This document shows positions 17,388 through 28,500 of a stretch of DNA of 64,000 nt, piece by piece. The notes under the pieces were generated by a model. The model did not search any database. It saw only the letters and a program-made list of their open reading frames with translations, and had not been told where the DNA came from. Origin of the DNA: Janthinobacterium sp. UMAB-56 (GTDB lineage: Bacteria; Pseudomonadota; Gammaproteobacteria; Burkholderiales; Burkholderiaceae_D); assembly GCF_900095265.1 (NCBI RefSeq), contig NZ_LT607653.1, forward strand, positions 1-64,000, written 5' to 3'. The translations under genes were made by a program, and so were the position numbers. Every line of letters starts with the position of its first letter. The first letter of the stretch is position 1.

Positions 17388-17415
17388 CGGGAGGCGCAAG
17401 CCTCCCGGTTTTATT
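17388..17415 (+). terminator. Intra-operon hairpin between gltI and gltJ
   Basis: CGGGAGGC and GCCTCCCG form a perfect 8-bp stem closed by a GCAA tetraloop, followed by GTTTTATTT. Within an operon this is likely a partial terminator or 3' stabiliser of the gltI transcript. Confidence 0.75.
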
Positions 17416-17469
17416 TGCGGGACGGCGGCCGGCTGGCTGCTTTCCCGGAGCTGCATGGGAAGGATGATC

Positions 17470-18219
17470 ATGAATTACAACTGGAATTGGCGCATTTTCT
17501 GGGAGATGTCCCCCGATGGCGTGGGCACATATATGGACACGCTTTGGTCCGGCCTGGTGTGGACCCTGGCCACGGCCGGCGCTGCCTGGATCATGGCCCT
17601 GATCCTGGGTCTGGTGATCGGCACCGTACGCACCCTGCCGAACAAATGGCTGGTGGGCGTGGCCAATGCGTATGTAGAACTGTTTCGCAACGTGCCGCTG
17701 CTGGTGCAGATGTTCCTGTGGTATTTCGTCATGCCGGAATTGCTGCCGCAGGACCTGGGCGCCTGGGTCAAGACGCTGCCGAACGCACCGTTCGTCACGG
17801 CCGTACTATGCCTGGGATTCTTTACCTCCTCGCGCGTGGCCGTGCAGGTGACAACGGGCATCGAGGCGCTGCCGCGCGGGCAGAAACTGGCCGGCACGGC
17901 GCTGGGCCTGACCCTGCCGCAAACCTACCGTTTTATTTTGCTGCCGATGGCCGCGCGCGTCATCATGCCGCCGCTGACCAGCGAATTTTTGAACATCATC
18001 AAGAACAGTTCCGTGGCATTGACCATCGGCCTGATCGAACTGACGGCCAGCGCGCGCGCCATCCAGGAATTCTCGTTCCAGGTATTCGAGGCATTTTCAG
18101 CCGCGACCATCATCTACGTCGTCGTCAACCTGCTGGTGGTGGTGCTGATGCACCTGATCGAAAAAAAGGTCGCCATCCCGGGTTTCATCGTCGCCGGCGC
18201 CAAGACGGGAGGACATTAA
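17470..18219 (+). CDS. gltJ: Glutamate/aspartate ABC transporter permease GltJ
   Basis: The protein of 249 residues is a polar amino-acid permease with about five membrane segments. The block [19 protein letters not shown] near residue 70 and the EAA loop [20 protein letters not shown] are diagnostic of the HisM/GltJ family. Three ATGs are in frame (17455, 17464, 17470); GGGAAGG six bases before 17470 favours the last. It precedes gltK by one base. Confidence 0.92.
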   Translation: MNYNWNWRIFWEMSPDGVGTYMDTLWSGLVWTLATAGAAWIMALILGLVIGTVRTLPNKWLVGVANAYVELFRNVPLLVQMFLWYFVMPELLPQDLGAWVKTLPNAPFVTAVLCLGFFTSSRVAVQVTTGIEALPRGQKLAGTALGLTLPQTYRFILLPMAARVIMPPLTSEFLNIIKNSSVALTIGLIELTASARAIQEFSFQVFEAFSAATIIYVVVNLLVVVLMHLIEKKVAIPGFIVAGAKTGGH

Positions 18220-18220
18220 T

Positions 18221-18913
18221 ATGTTCGGTAATTTCGACTTCGATGTCATCTCCCGCTCGTGGGTTTACCTGTTCCAGACCGGCATGGTGTTCACCCTGAA
18301 GCTGACGGCGCTGGCCATGGTGGGCGGCATCGTGCTGGGCACCTTGCTGGCGCTGATGCGCTTGTCCAGCAACCGCCTCATCTCGGGCGTGGCATCGAGC
18401 TACGTCAACCTGATACGCTCGATCCCGCTGGTGCTGGTGATCTTCTGGTTCTACTTCCTGGTGCCGTACATCGCCGCCTGGGTCATCGGCGCGAACGAAC
18501 CCGTGAAAGTGGGCGCGTTTTCTTCCGCGCTGATCACCTTCATCATGTTCGAGGCGGCATACTATTGCGAGATCATGCGCAGTGGCATACAGTCGATTCC
18601 GCGTGGCCAGGTATGGGCCGGCCAGGCGCTGGGCATGAATTACCGGCAAACCATGGGCAGCATCGTATTGCCGCAGGCCTTCCGCAACATGATCCCCGTG
18701 CTGCTGACGCAGACCATCGTGCTGTTCCAGGACGTGTCGCTCGTGTACGTGCTGTCGATTCCCGATTTCGTCGGCGCTGCCTCGAAAATCGCGCAGCGCG
18801 ACGGCCGCCTGGTGGAAATGTATGTGTTTGTCGCCGTCGTGTATTTCGTGCTGTGCTATGCCTTGTCGTTCCTGGTAAAGCGCCTGCAGAAACGCGTCGC
18901 CATCATTCGCTAA
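18221..18913 (+). CDS. gltK: Glutamate/aspartate ABC transporter permease GltK
   Basis: The protein of 230 residues is the second permease half. It has about five membrane segments, the motif [20 protein letters not shown] and the EAA loop [20 protein letters not shown], which docks on the ATPase. GGGAGG lies ten bases before the ATG. GltJ and GltK form the membrane heterodimer that passes glutamate or aspartate delivered by GltI. Confidence 0.93.
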   Translation: MFGNFDFDVISRSWVYLFQTGMVFTLKLTALAMVGGIVLGTLLALMRLSSNRLISGVASSYVNLIRSIPLVLVIFWFYFLVPYIAAWVIGANEPVKVGAFSSALITFIMFEAAYYCEIMRSGIQSIPRGQVWAGQALGMNYRQTMGSIVLPQAFRNMIPVLLTQTIVLFQDVSLVYVLSIPDFVGAASKIAQRDGRLVEMYVFVAVVYFVLCYALSFLVKRLQKRVAIIR

Positions 18914-18932
18914 CCGTAAAAGAAAGAACAAG

Positions 18933-19658
<726 letters not shown>

Positions 19659-19685
19659 TTTCCGTTTTTTTGAAGTTGAGTGCCA

Positions 19686-21143
19686 ATGCCTCTCATGAAA
19701 CAACTAGCCGGCGCGATGCTGGCCCTGGGCATGCTGGCCCATGCCCACGCGGCTGACAAGATCGCCGTCGACATCGCCCTGCGCGACGCTACCCTGATCG
19801 ACGTTGCCGCCGGGCACACCGTCAAGGGCAAGTCCGTGCTGCTCAAGGGCGACAGTATCGTCGCCGTCGTCAATGACGTGCAGCTGCGCAACTACGCACC
19901 GAAGCAGACCATCCGCCTTCCCGGCAAATACCTGATGCCGGGACTGTGGGACACGCATGTGCATTTTGGCGGCGGCCCCGAGCTGATTGACGAGAACAAG
20001 CAGTTGCTGCCTTTGTATCTGGCGCATGGCATCACCACGGTGCGCGATTGCTCGGGCGACTTGCCCGACACGGTACTGGCCTGGCGCCAGCAAATCAACG
20101 CGGGCCAGTTGCAGGGCCCGACGATCTTTACTTCCGGCGCCAAGCTCGAGGGCATCAAGCCGCTGTGGAAGGGCACCATCGAAGTAGGTACGCCGCAGGA
20201 AGTCACGCGCGCGCTCGACGGCCTGCAGGCGCAGCAAGTGGACTTTGTGAAGATCACGGAAAACACGCTGAAGCCGGAGCTGTACCTGGAAGCGCTGCGC
20301 CAGGCACGCGAGCGGGGCATGCGCACTTCGGGCCATATCCCCGTGCAGCTGACCCTGGAGCAGATGGCCGATGCTGGCCTGGGCACCATCGAGCATCAAT
20401 CGTACTTGCTGCGGGCCACCACGCCGCGCGAACAGGAGCTGACGGCCAAGGTGGCTGCCGGTGCGATGACGGGCAAGGAGGCCATGCGCGAGAGCCTACA
20501 AAGCTACGACGAGCCGACGGCGCGCAAGGCCTTCAGCTATCTGGCCGCCCGCGGCACGGCCATCGTGCCGACCCTGTGGGGCTCGCGCGTGACGGCTTAC
20601 CTGGACCGCGAAGACCACACGCACGATCCGGCCCTGCAATACATCGGCAAGGGCTTGCGCGCCACCTACGACTGGCGCGTGCAGCGCGCCGCCAAGGATG
20701 GCCCGGATGCGATCGTTCAGCGCCATGCGCAGTTCGAGCAGTCGGCAAAGCTGCTGCCCATTTTGCAGCAGCAGGGCGTGAGCATCATCGCCGGCACCGA
20801 TGCGGGATTTTTGAATTCCTTCGACTATCCGGGCCAGGCCTTGCACGATGAAATCGGCCTGTACGTGCAGTACGGCCTGACGCCGCAGCAAGCCTTGCAG
20901 TCGGCCGTCATCAACGGTCCCCGCTTCCTGGGCAAGCTGGGCCGCTACGGCAGCGTGGCGGCCGGCAAGGCGGCCGATTTGCTGGTGCTCGACGCCAACC
21001 CGCTGCAGGACATTGGCGCCACCCGCCAGATCCGCCTGGTGGTTAGCCGTGGCCACGTGTACGACCGCGCCGCGCTGGACCGGATGCTGGCCGAAATCCG
21101 TGCCTGGGTGGCCAAACAAGAGCTTGCGCCTGTCGCGTCCTGA
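19686..21143 (+). CDS. Secreted metal-dependent amidohydrolase (imidazolonepropionase/prolidase-like)
   Basis: The protein of 485 residues has a signal peptide (MKQLAGAMLALGMLAHAHA) and a TIM-barrel amidohydrolase domain. LWDTHVHFGG gives the first two metal-binding histidines (His91 and His93), VDFVKI a candidate metal-bridging lysine, and TSGHIPVQ, TIEHQSYL and IIAGTDAGF the further ligands. It belongs to the COG1228 group, some of whose members are dipeptidases; the substrate is unknown. In-frame alternatives are GTG 19680 and ATG 19695. It lies 27 bases after gltL on the same strand, so peptide or amide breakdown could be tied to acidic amino-acid uptake; this is inference. Confidence 0.85.
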   Translation: MPLMKQLAGAMLALGMLAHAHAADKIAVDIALRDATLIDVAAGHTVKGKSVLLKGDSIVAVVNDVQLRNYAPKQTIRLPGKYLMPGLWDTHVHFGGGPELIDENKQLLPLYLAHGITTVRDCSGDLPDTVLAWRQQINAGQLQGPTIFTSGAKLEGIKPLWKGTIEVGTPQEVTRALDGLQAQQVDFVKITENTLKPELYLEALRQARERGMRTSGHIPVQLTLEQMADAGLGTIEHQSYLLRATTPREQELTAKVAAGAMTGKEAMRESLQSYDEPTARKAFSYLAARGTAIVPTLWGSRVTAYLDREDHTHDPALQYIGKGLRATYDWRVQRAAKDGPDAIVQRHAQFEQSAKLLPILQQQGVSIIAGTDAGFLNSFDYPGQALHDEIGLYVQYGLTPQQALQSAVINGPRFLGKLGRYGSVAAGKAADLLVLDANPLQDIGATRQIRLVVSRGHVYDRAALDRMLAEIRAWVAKQELAPVAS

Positions 21144-21165
21144 TTCGCGTGTACTCCTGATATTG

Positions 21166-21196
21166 AAAACGGCCAGTGCACACTGGCCGTTTTGTC
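21166..21196 (+). terminator. Rho-independent terminator after the amidohydrolase gene
   Basis: AAAACGGCCAGTG and CACTGGCCGTTTT are perfect inverted copies separated by two bases, ending in TTTTG. It closes the gltIJKL-amidohydrolase unit ahead of pyrC and could work on both strands. Confidence 0.85.
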
Positions 21197-21294
21197 GTCC
21201 GGCAGCGGGTGTGCACTGGCTCTTCGGGCCGGCGGGCCGGCCCCGCGGCTGGTAAAATGGCGCTATCCGCAATGACCGCCTGAGAGCAGCCGCC

Positions 21295-22359
21295 ATGTCC
21301 ACACTCGATCACACCCCAGCCGCCGTTCCATCTTCCATCACCATCACCCGTCCTGACGACTGGCATTTGCACCTGCGCGACGGCGCCGTCATGGCCAGCG
21401 TGCTGCCGCACAGCGCGCGCCAGTTCGGCCGTGCCATCGTCATGCCGAACCTGAAGCCGCCCGTCACCACCACGGCCGATGCTAGCGCCTACCGCGAGCG
21501 CATCCTGGCCGCCGTGCCCGAAGGCGTGAACTTCGATCCGCTGATGGTGCTGTACCTGACGAACAACACCTCGCCCGACGAAATCCGCCGCGCGCAGGAC
21601 AGCGGCATCGTGCAAGCCGTGAAACTGTATCCGGCCGGCGCCACGACGAATTCCGACCTGGGCGTGACGGATTTGAAGAATTGCTACAAGGTGCTTGAAG
21701 TGATGCAGGAAGTGGGCATGCCCTTCCTCGTGCACGGCGAAGTGACGGACCCGGAAATCGACATTTTCGACCGCGAAGCCGTCTTCATCGAGCGCGTGAT
21801 GCGTCCGCTGCGCAGCGCCTTCCCGGCCCTCTCCGTCGTGTTCGAACATATCACGACCAAGGATGCGGCGCAGTACGTGGCCGAAGCGGAAGGTCCGATC
21901 GCCGCCACCATCACGGCGCATCATCTGCTGTACAACCGCAACGAGATTTTCAAGGGTGGCATCCGTCCCCATTTCTACTGCCTGCCCATCCTGAAGCGCG
22001 AAGAGCACCGTCTGGCTCTGATGACGGCGGCCGCCAGCGGCGACGAGCGCTTCTTCCTCGGCACGGATTCGGCGCCCCACGCGCAAGGCGCCAAGGAAAT
22101 GGCGTGTGGTTGCGCCGGTTGCTACACGGCCCTGCACGCGATGGAAATGTATGCCGAAGCGTTCGAACGGGCCGGCGCGCTGGATAAACTGGAAGCCTTT
22201 GCCAGCTTCCACGGCCCGGCCTTCTACGGCGTGCCGCGCAACGCGGATACCATCACCTTGAAGCGCGAAAGCTGGACCTTGCCGGCCTCGCTGCCCCTGG
22301 GCGACAGCCATGTCATTCCGCTCAACGCGGGCGAGCAGATCAACTGGAAAATGGTCTAA
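21295..22359 (+). CDS. pyrC: Dihydroorotase, class II
   Basis: The protein of 354 residues catalyses the ring closure of carbamoyl aspartate in pyrimidine synthesis. [10 protein letters not shown] gives the metal ligands His24 and His26; the lysine carbamylated in this family is Lys110 in [46 protein letters not shown] and LGTDSAPH complete the binuclear zinc site. Length and motifs match E. coli PyrC. A TAAAAT box at 21253-21258 is a possible -10. Two downstream genes follow closely. Confidence 0.97.
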   Translation: MSTLDHTPAAVPSSITITRPDDWHLHLRDGAVMASVLPHSARQFGRAIVMPNLKPPVTTTADASAYRERILAAVPEGVNFDPLMVLYLTNNTSPDEIRRAQDSGIVQAVKLYPAGATTNSDLGVTDLKNCYKVLEVMQEVGMPFLVHGEVTDPEIDIFDREAVFIERVMRPLRSAFPALSVVFEHITTKDAAQYVAEAEGPIAATITAHHLLYNRNEIFKGGIRPHFYCLPILKREEHRLALMTAAASGDERFFLGTDSAPHAQGAKEMACGCAGCYTALHAMEMYAEAFERAGALDKLEAFASFHGPAFYGVPRNADTITLKRESWTLPASLPLGDSHVIPLNAGEQINWKMV

Positions 22360-22366
22360 GCGCTCC

Positions 22367-23182
22367 ATGCTGCCATCGATAGACTGGACCCGCCCCTGGT
22401 TTGCCACGGTGCTGCCGGCGCGACGGCAGCTGGACCTGCAGCGCGACACGGTGGTCCAGGCGCTGAACGGGCGGGCGCGGGCGCTGGACTTGCGCAATCC
22501 GTCCGGCCTGCCGCTGGCCTTCGTGCCGCAAGCCGACCTGCCCGAAGGCGTCGCGTACGAAGAGTTCATCGGCGCGACGGGCGGCGTGCCCACGCGCGAT
22601 AATCTGCACGATTTTTTCAACGCGCTCGTGTGGCTGACTTTCCCCCGCATCAAGCGGCAATTGAATGCGCTGCAGTCGGCGCAGATTGCCCTGTCCGGCG
22701 TCGGCAAATCGCGTGGTCCCGCGCGCGATGGCGCGACGATCTTTGACGAAAATTCCGCCTTGCTGGTGCTGCGCGACAGCGAGGCCGGGCGCGCGCTGGA
22801 AGCGGCGCTGCGCGGGCATGACTGGCGCAACGCGTTTATCACGCAGCGCGAGAAGTTTGCTGCCGGTGGCGACGCTGAAGTCTGGCTGTTCGGCCATGCG
22901 CTGATGGAAAAACTGGTGGCGCCGCGCAAGGCCATCACGGCGCACACGCGCGTGATCTTCGCCGGCGACGCCTACTTTGCACTCGATGAGGCGGCACGCC
23001 GCGCCTGGCTCGACGAGCGGGTGGCGCAAGACCTCGCCAACGATGGCTTGACGACAGCCGACTTCACGCCGCTGCCCGTGCTCGGTTTGCCCGGCTGGTG
23101 CGAAGGCCAGGACGACGATTTTTACAATGACGCGGCGGTGTTCCGCCCGAAGCGCAAGGCAACTGGCGCAGAAAGAGAGTAG
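22367..23182 (+). CDS. DUF3025 domain protein
   Basis: The protein of 271 residues matches the DUF3025 family as I remember it: a Trp-rich start (IDWTRPWFATVL), the central block YEEFIGATGGVPTRDNLHDF followed by FNALVWLTFPRIKRQLN, and DENSALLVL. It has no signal peptide or membrane segment. The function is unknown. The ATG at 22367 lies seven bases after pyrC, so the two are very probably co-transcribed. Confidence 0.8.
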   Translation: MLPSIDWTRPWFATVLPARRQLDLQRDTVVQALNGRARALDLRNPSGLPLAFVPQADLPEGVAYEEFIGATGGVPTRDNLHDFFNALVWLTFPRIKRQLNALQSAQIALSGVGKSRGPARDGATIFDENSALLVLRDSEAGRALEAALRGHDWRNAFITQREKFAAGGDAEVWLFGHALMEKLVAPRKAITAHTRVIFAGDAYFALDEAARRAWLDERVAQDLANDGLTTADFTPLPVLGLPGWCEGQDDDFYNDAAVFRPKRKATGAERE

Positions 23183-23185
23183 AGC

Positions 23186-24190
23186 ATGGAAAATTCCATC
23201 CGCTGGGGCATCCTCGGCACCGGCAAGATTGCCCGTGCGATGGCCGATGGCTTGCGCGATGCGCCCGGGGCGCAACTGGTGGCGGTCGCCTCGCGCAGCA
23301 GCGCTGGCGCGCAAGCCTTCGGCGCCGAATTCGGCATCGAGCGTTGCCACGGTTCCTACCAGGCGCTGGCCATGGACCCCAGTGTAGACGTGATCTACAT
23401 CGCCACGCCGCATACCTTGCATGCGGAAAACGCCCTGCTGTGCCTGGCCGCCGGCAAACATGTCGTGTGCGAAAAACCGTTCACCATGAACGCGCGCGAA
23501 GCGCAGGCCGTGGTCGACCTGGCGCGCGAGAAAAATCTGTTCCTGATGGAAGCCATGTGGAGCCGCTTCCTGCCCGCCGTGCAGGAAGCGCAGCGCATCA
23601 TCGCCAGCGGCGAAATTGGCGTGTTGCGGCAGGTGCAGGCCGATATCGGCTTTGTCGCCAATTTCCCGCCCGAGCATCGCATGTTCAATCCCGAACTCGG
23701 TGGCGGCGCATTGCTCGACGTGGGTATTTATCCGCTCTCGATGGCGGCCTTTTTCCTCGGTCCGGTAGCGCAGGTGCAGGCGCTGGCTGAAATGGGCGCC
23801 ACCGGCGTCGATGAGCAGGTCGTGTTCTCCCTGCTGCATGCGGGAGGCGGTACCTCGTCCTGCGCCTGCAGCCTGCGCGCGCAAACGCCGACAGAAATGA
23901 CCATTTCCGGTAGCCTGGGCCGCATACGTCTGCCCAACCGTTTTTACAAGCCCGATCAACTGATCGTCGAAGCGATGAATGGCGAACGCCGCGTCGTCGC
24001 CGTGCCGCACCTGGGCAATGGCTACGCGCACGAGGCGATCGAAGCGATGCGCTGCATCCGCGCCGGCCTGCTGGAAAGCCCCGTCATGGCGCATGCGGAC
24101 AGCGTGGCGCTGATGCACAACCTTGACACCATGCGTGGCCAGATCGGTCTCGTCTACACAGCCGACCAGGCGAAATCAGGAACCCCATGA
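23186..24190 (+). CDS. Gfo/Idh/MocA family NAD(P)-dependent oxidoreductase
   Basis: The protein of 334 residues begins with the Rossmann motif RWGILGTGKIARAMADGL. The family block VVCEKPFTMNAREA carries the conserved EKP lysine, and LGGGALLDVGIYPLSMAAFF includes the GGGxLxDxGxY motif. Such enzymes oxidise or reduce sugars, inositols or dihydrodiols. It starts four bases after the DUF3025 gene and overlaps the following MFS gene by ATGA, so the three are translationally linked. The neighbouring transporter may import its substrate. Confidence 0.9.
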   Translation: MENSIRWGILGTGKIARAMADGLRDAPGAQLVAVASRSSAGAQAFGAEFGIERCHGSYQALAMDPSVDVIYIATPHTLHAENALLCLAAGKHVVCEKPFTMNAREAQAVVDLAREKNLFLMEAMWSRFLPAVQEAQRIIASGEIGVLRQVQADIGFVANFPPEHRMFNPELGGGALLDVGIYPLSMAAFFLGPVAQVQALAEMGATGVDEQVVFSLLHAGGGTSSCACSLRAQTPTEMTISGSLGRIRLPNRFYKPDQLIVEAMNGERRVVAVPHLGNGYAHEAIEAMRCIRAGLLESPVMAHADSVALMHNLDTMRGQIGLVYTADQAKSGTP

Positions 24191-25401
24191 CATTGCAGTC
24201 TTCCCGCCCCAGCCTGAAAACTGTCCTCATCGCCAGCGGCGTCGTCCTGACCCTGGCGATGGGCGTGCGCCACGGCCTGGGCTTCTGGATGCAGCCGATT
24301 TCGCAAGCGAATGGCTGGACGCGTGAAACGTATTCGCTGGCGCTAGCCATGCAAAACCTGATGTGGGGCGTCTTCGGCCCGTTCGCCGGCATGGCGGCCG
24401 ACCGTTTCGGCACCATGCGCGTCGTCATTGTCGGCGCCATAAGCTACATGGCGGGCCTGGTGTGGATGGCGTTGGTGACGCTACCCACCCTGTTCATCGT
24501 CGGCTCGGGTATCTTCATCGGCCTGGCGCTGGCCTGCACGGCCTTTGGCGCCATCAGCGGCATCATCGGCCGTAGCGCACCGCCCGAGCAGCGCTCATGG
24601 GCCTTCGGCATCTCGTCGGCGGCCGGCTCCTTCGGCCAGTTCCTGATGATGCCCGTGGAGCAGCAACTGATTTCTGCCGTGGGCTGGCAAAACGCCTTTT
24701 ACGTGCTGGCCGCGCTGGTGCTGCTGGCGATGATCCCGATGGCCTTCTACCTGCGCGAGCCGCCCGTCACGCACGCCAGCGGTCCGCAGCAAAGCATCGG
24801 TGATGCCTTCGGCGAAGCTATCGGCCACCGCTCGTTCTGGCTGCTGCTGGCAGGCTATTTTGTCTGCGGTTTCCAGCTGGTCTTCATCGGCGTGCATTTG
24901 CCGGCCTACCTGAAGGACCAGGGATTGATGAATCCGAATATCGCCGTCACGGCGCTGGCGCTGATCGGCCTGTTCAACATCGTCGGTTCCTACTATGCGG
25001 GCAAACTCGGTGGCAAAATAGCCAAGCGCTACCTGCTGTCGGCTATCTATGTGACGCGCGCGGTGATCATTGCGCTATTCCTGCTGGCGCCATTGTCGGC
25101 GTGGTCGGTGTACCTGTTCGCCGCCGGCATGGGCTTGCTATGGCTGTCGACGGTGCCGCTGACGAACGGCATCATCGCCGGCATCTTCGGCGTGAAGCAC
25201 CTGTCGATGCTGGCCGGGATGGTGTTCTTCTCGCACCAGGTGGGCAGCTTCCTGGGCGCGTGGCTGGGCGGCTACCTGTATGAGCAGCAGGGCAGTTACC
25301 ACGTCGTGTGGATGATCACCATCGGCCTGGGCTTGCTGGCCGCGCTGATCAACCTGCCCATCGATGAACGCGCCGTCAGGCGTGCGGCGGTGGCCGCGTA
25401 A
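24187..25401 (+). CDS. MFS transporter
   Basis: The protein of 404 residues has twelve predicted membrane segments in two halves. The loop GMAADRFGTMRVVIVGA after segment 2 is the MFS motif A, and the protein resembles the monocarboxylate/oxalate-formate branch. It overlaps the Gfo/Idh/MocA gene by 4 bp (ATGA). Its TAA stop overlaps the start of a small membrane peptide (TAATG). The substrate is unknown. Confidence 0.88.
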   Translation: MTLQSSRPSLKTVLIASGVVLTLAMGVRHGLGFWMQPISQANGWTRETYSLALAMQNLMWGVFGPFAGMAADRFGTMRVVIVGAISYMAGLVWMALVTLPTLFIVGSGIFIGLALACTAFGAISGIIGRSAPPEQRSWAFGISSAAGSFGQFLMMPVEQQLISAVGWQNAFYVLAALVLLAMIPMAFYLREPPVTHASGPQQSIGDAFGEAIGHRSFWLLLAGYFVCGFQLVFIGVHLPAYLKDQGLMNPNIAVTALALIGLFNIVGSYYAGKLGGKIAKRYLLSAIYVTRAVIIALFLLAPLSAWSVYLFAAGMGLLWLSTVPLTNGIIAGIFGVKHLSMLAGMVFFSHQVGSFLGAWLGGYLYEQQGSYHVVWMITIGLGLLAALINLPIDERAVRRAAVAA

Positions 25402-25526
25402 TGGCCAGCTGGCGCACATGGCTATGGCGCCTGGCTGGCGCCGCGTTGCTGGCCCTTGTTTTCATGGCGTATTTGCGCCCCGACTTCATGCTCGACCTGG
25501 CGAACCGCTTCTGGATGTGCATGTAG
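25401..25526 (+). CDS. 41-residue single-span membrane peptide
   Basis: An ATG overlaps the MFS stop as TAATG, giving translational coupling. The product starts MASWRTWLWR, then a hydrophobic span (about residues 11-25, LAGAALLALVFMAYL), then RPDFMLDLANRFWMCM. The basic, Trp-rich N-terminus and single span suggest an inner-membrane peptide with the N-terminus inside. It could assist the MFS transporter. I do not recognise a named family. It is too short to be certain that it is translated. Confidence 0.6.
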   Translation: MASWRTWLWRLAGAALLALVFMAYLRPDFMLDLANRFWMCM

Positions 25527-25538
25527 GTCCGATTTGGG

Positions 25539-28500
25539 ATGAACGGTTTGACTATTGTTTTTAATGCTAAGGATATTGCCGCCTTTTTTGATGCGGTCAC
25601 CTTGAGTCGTGGCCACGATTATGCGCGGCGCGGCAAGGTGCTGGCTGTCACTGCCGATGGCGATGAGATCAAAGGCAAGGTTAGCGGGAGCGGCAGGCAA
25701 AGCTATCGGCAGACGGTGCGGGTCAAGCCAGGCCCGCGCGGCGTGAGATTCGACGGCGCTTGCAGTTGTCCCATGGATTACAACTGCAAGCATGTGGCGG
25801 CGCTCTTGCTAAGTTATCTGGAACTGATCCCGCCGCAGCCCGTGGCCGTGCCTGAGGATGGGTTGACGCCGCCGCTGCTTTCCTGGTTGCGCGGCCTGGC
25901 GCAGGCCGTTGCGCCCAAGCCCGTGGTCAAACGTGCCGGCGCTACGGCCAAGGCCATGTATCGCCTGGTGTATGTGCTGATGCCAAATCCTTCTGACAGC
26001 CTGGATCTGTTCCTGTGTCGCGCGCGGCTGCGCGTCGGCGGCACCATAGCTTCTGTGTCGGTGCTGGCCAATCTCTACGATATTCGTCATTATCCTCCGG
26101 CCTATATGAGCGCAGCCGATCGCTATTCGGCGCATCTGTTTTTTCTGCTGCGCGGAGGCTCCGAGTTTTCCACTGCTGTTGCCGGTGTGCGAGGTGCCAT
26201 CGGCGCCGAGCTGTTGCAGGATTTGCTGCAAGGGCAGCGGCTGTTCCGCGCCGCCACACGCGATGAATTGAAGGCTGGTCTGCTGACCCCGATGCGGGCT
26301 GCCGGCGCGCGCCAGGCGCGCTTGGCTTGGGCCGCGCGCGAGGACGACAGCGTCATGCTGCGCTGGGAGTCGGACGACGGCGTGCCGCTGGAATATGTGT
26401 TGGCGACGGAGCCGGCGTGGTTTGTCCAGGCTGGAGAAATCGGGCCGCTGAATTTGCCTGAAGGCCTGGCGGCCCTGGCGCCGAACGATTTGAATTTGCT
26501 GGTGGCCAGCGCGCCGCGCGTCGCCGGCAAACAGCGCGCCGCACTGGCGCGTGAAATGCTGTCGCAAGGACTGGACCGAATTGTTGCGCCGCCGCCCGCG
26601 CTGCGCAATATTGTCCGGCGCGATATCGCGCCGCGTCCTTTCCTTCTGTTGGCCAGCATCGACAGCGATACAGTGGCCGCGCCGCCGCACGACTTCGCCC
26701 TGCTGGCGTTCGATTATGACGGCCTGCGCGCTTCGACCGATGCCGCGCAAAAGCTGCAGCGGCATACCGTCAGCGGCAATGAGACGATCGAGCGCGATAT
26801 GCAAGCAGAAAGGGCAGCCATGCGCAGCCTGCAAGCGCGCGGTTTTGTCGCTCCCGATGCCGGCATAACGGCACTGCATTCGGTGGCAGGCATACTGCAA
26901 CTGCCGGGTCAGGCCGCCTGGCTCGATTTTGCCGCGCATGGCGTGCCTGCCTTGCGTCAGCAGGGCTGGCTGATCGAGTACGGTCCCGGCTACCGCTACG
27001 ATCTGGCCTTGATCGACGACTGGTATGCCGAGGTGGAGGAAGACGGCGAGGGCGGCAACGCCTGGTTCGAGCTGGAACTGGGCATCGTCGTCCATGGGCA
27101 GCGCATCGCCTTGTTGCCCGTGCTGCTGCAATGGATACGCGAAGCGCCCGATCACTTCGATCCCGAAGCGCTGGCGCTGCGCGATGATGCCGAACACCTG
27201 ATCGCCAGCTTGCCCGGGGGCATGCAGGTGGCCCTGCCGTGGAGCCGTATCAAGCCCATCTTGCATACCTTGGGCGAGCTGTATTTCAAGGAGCACGTCG
27301 GCGCCGGCCTGCGCTTGCCGGTGCTCGATGCCGCGCGCCTGGCCGAACTGGAAGCGAGCGCGCAGTTGCGTTGGACAGGCGGCGAACGGCTGCGTCAGTC
27401 GGGCGCCAGATTGCGCGCTTTTGACGGCATTGCGCCGGTTGCCGCACCGGCTGGCCTGCAAGCGCACTTGCGTGCCTACCAGAGCGAGGGGCTGGCATGG
27501 ATGCAGTTCCTGCGCGAATATCGTTTCGCCGGCATCCTGGCCGATGACATGGGCTTGGGAAAGACCATCCAGACGCTGTCCCACATCTTGCTGGAAAAGG
27601 AGGCCGGCCGGCTGACGTCGCCGGCGCTGGTGGTGGCGCCGACTAGCCTGATGGGCAATTGGCAGGCAGAGGCGGCGCGCTTCGCGCCTGCCCTGCGGGT
27701 GCTGCTGTTGCACGGGCCGCAACGCGCACAGCATTTTGAGCAGATGGGGCTATACGACCTGGTGCTGACCACGTATGCGCTGCTGCCGCGCGACGAGGAA
27801 GCCTTGCGTCGTCAGCATTTTCATTTGCTGATCCTGGACGAATCGCAATACATCAAGAATAGCAACTCGAAGGCCGCACAGACGGCAGCGCTGCTAGCGG
27901 CTACGCACCGTTTGTGCCTGACCGGCACGCCGCTGCAAAATCACCTGGGCGAGTTGTGGGCGCAGTTTCACTTCCTGATGCCAGGCTTGCTGGGAGATCA
28001 AAAAACCTTCAACACCGAGTTTCGCAAACCGATAGAAAAGCTTGGCGATGGCGCGCGCAACGCTTTCCTGGTGCGCCGCATCAAACCATTTTTGCTGCGC
28101 CGTACCAAGGACAAGGTGGCCAAGGAGTTGCCGGCCAAGACAGAAATGGTGCGCGAAGTCGAACTGGCCGGCGCGCAGCGCGATCTGTACGAAACGGTGC
28201 GCCTTGCGATGGCGGAAAAAGTGCGCGCGGCGATCGCCGCCAAGGGCCTGGCGCGTAGCCAGATCGTGATTCTGGACGCCTTGCTCAAGCTGCGCCAGGT
28301 CTGTTGCGACCCACGCCTGCTGGCGGGCGCCGGCAAGAAAGGTACGGCGCCGTCGGCCAAGTTGATGGAATTGATGGAGATGCTGGAAGCGTTGCTGGCC
28401 GAAGGGCGCAAAGTACTGGTGTTCTCGCAATTTACCAGTATGCTGGCGCTGATCGAAGAGCAGTTGCGCGAGCGCGGCATCAATTACGCCTTGCTGACGG

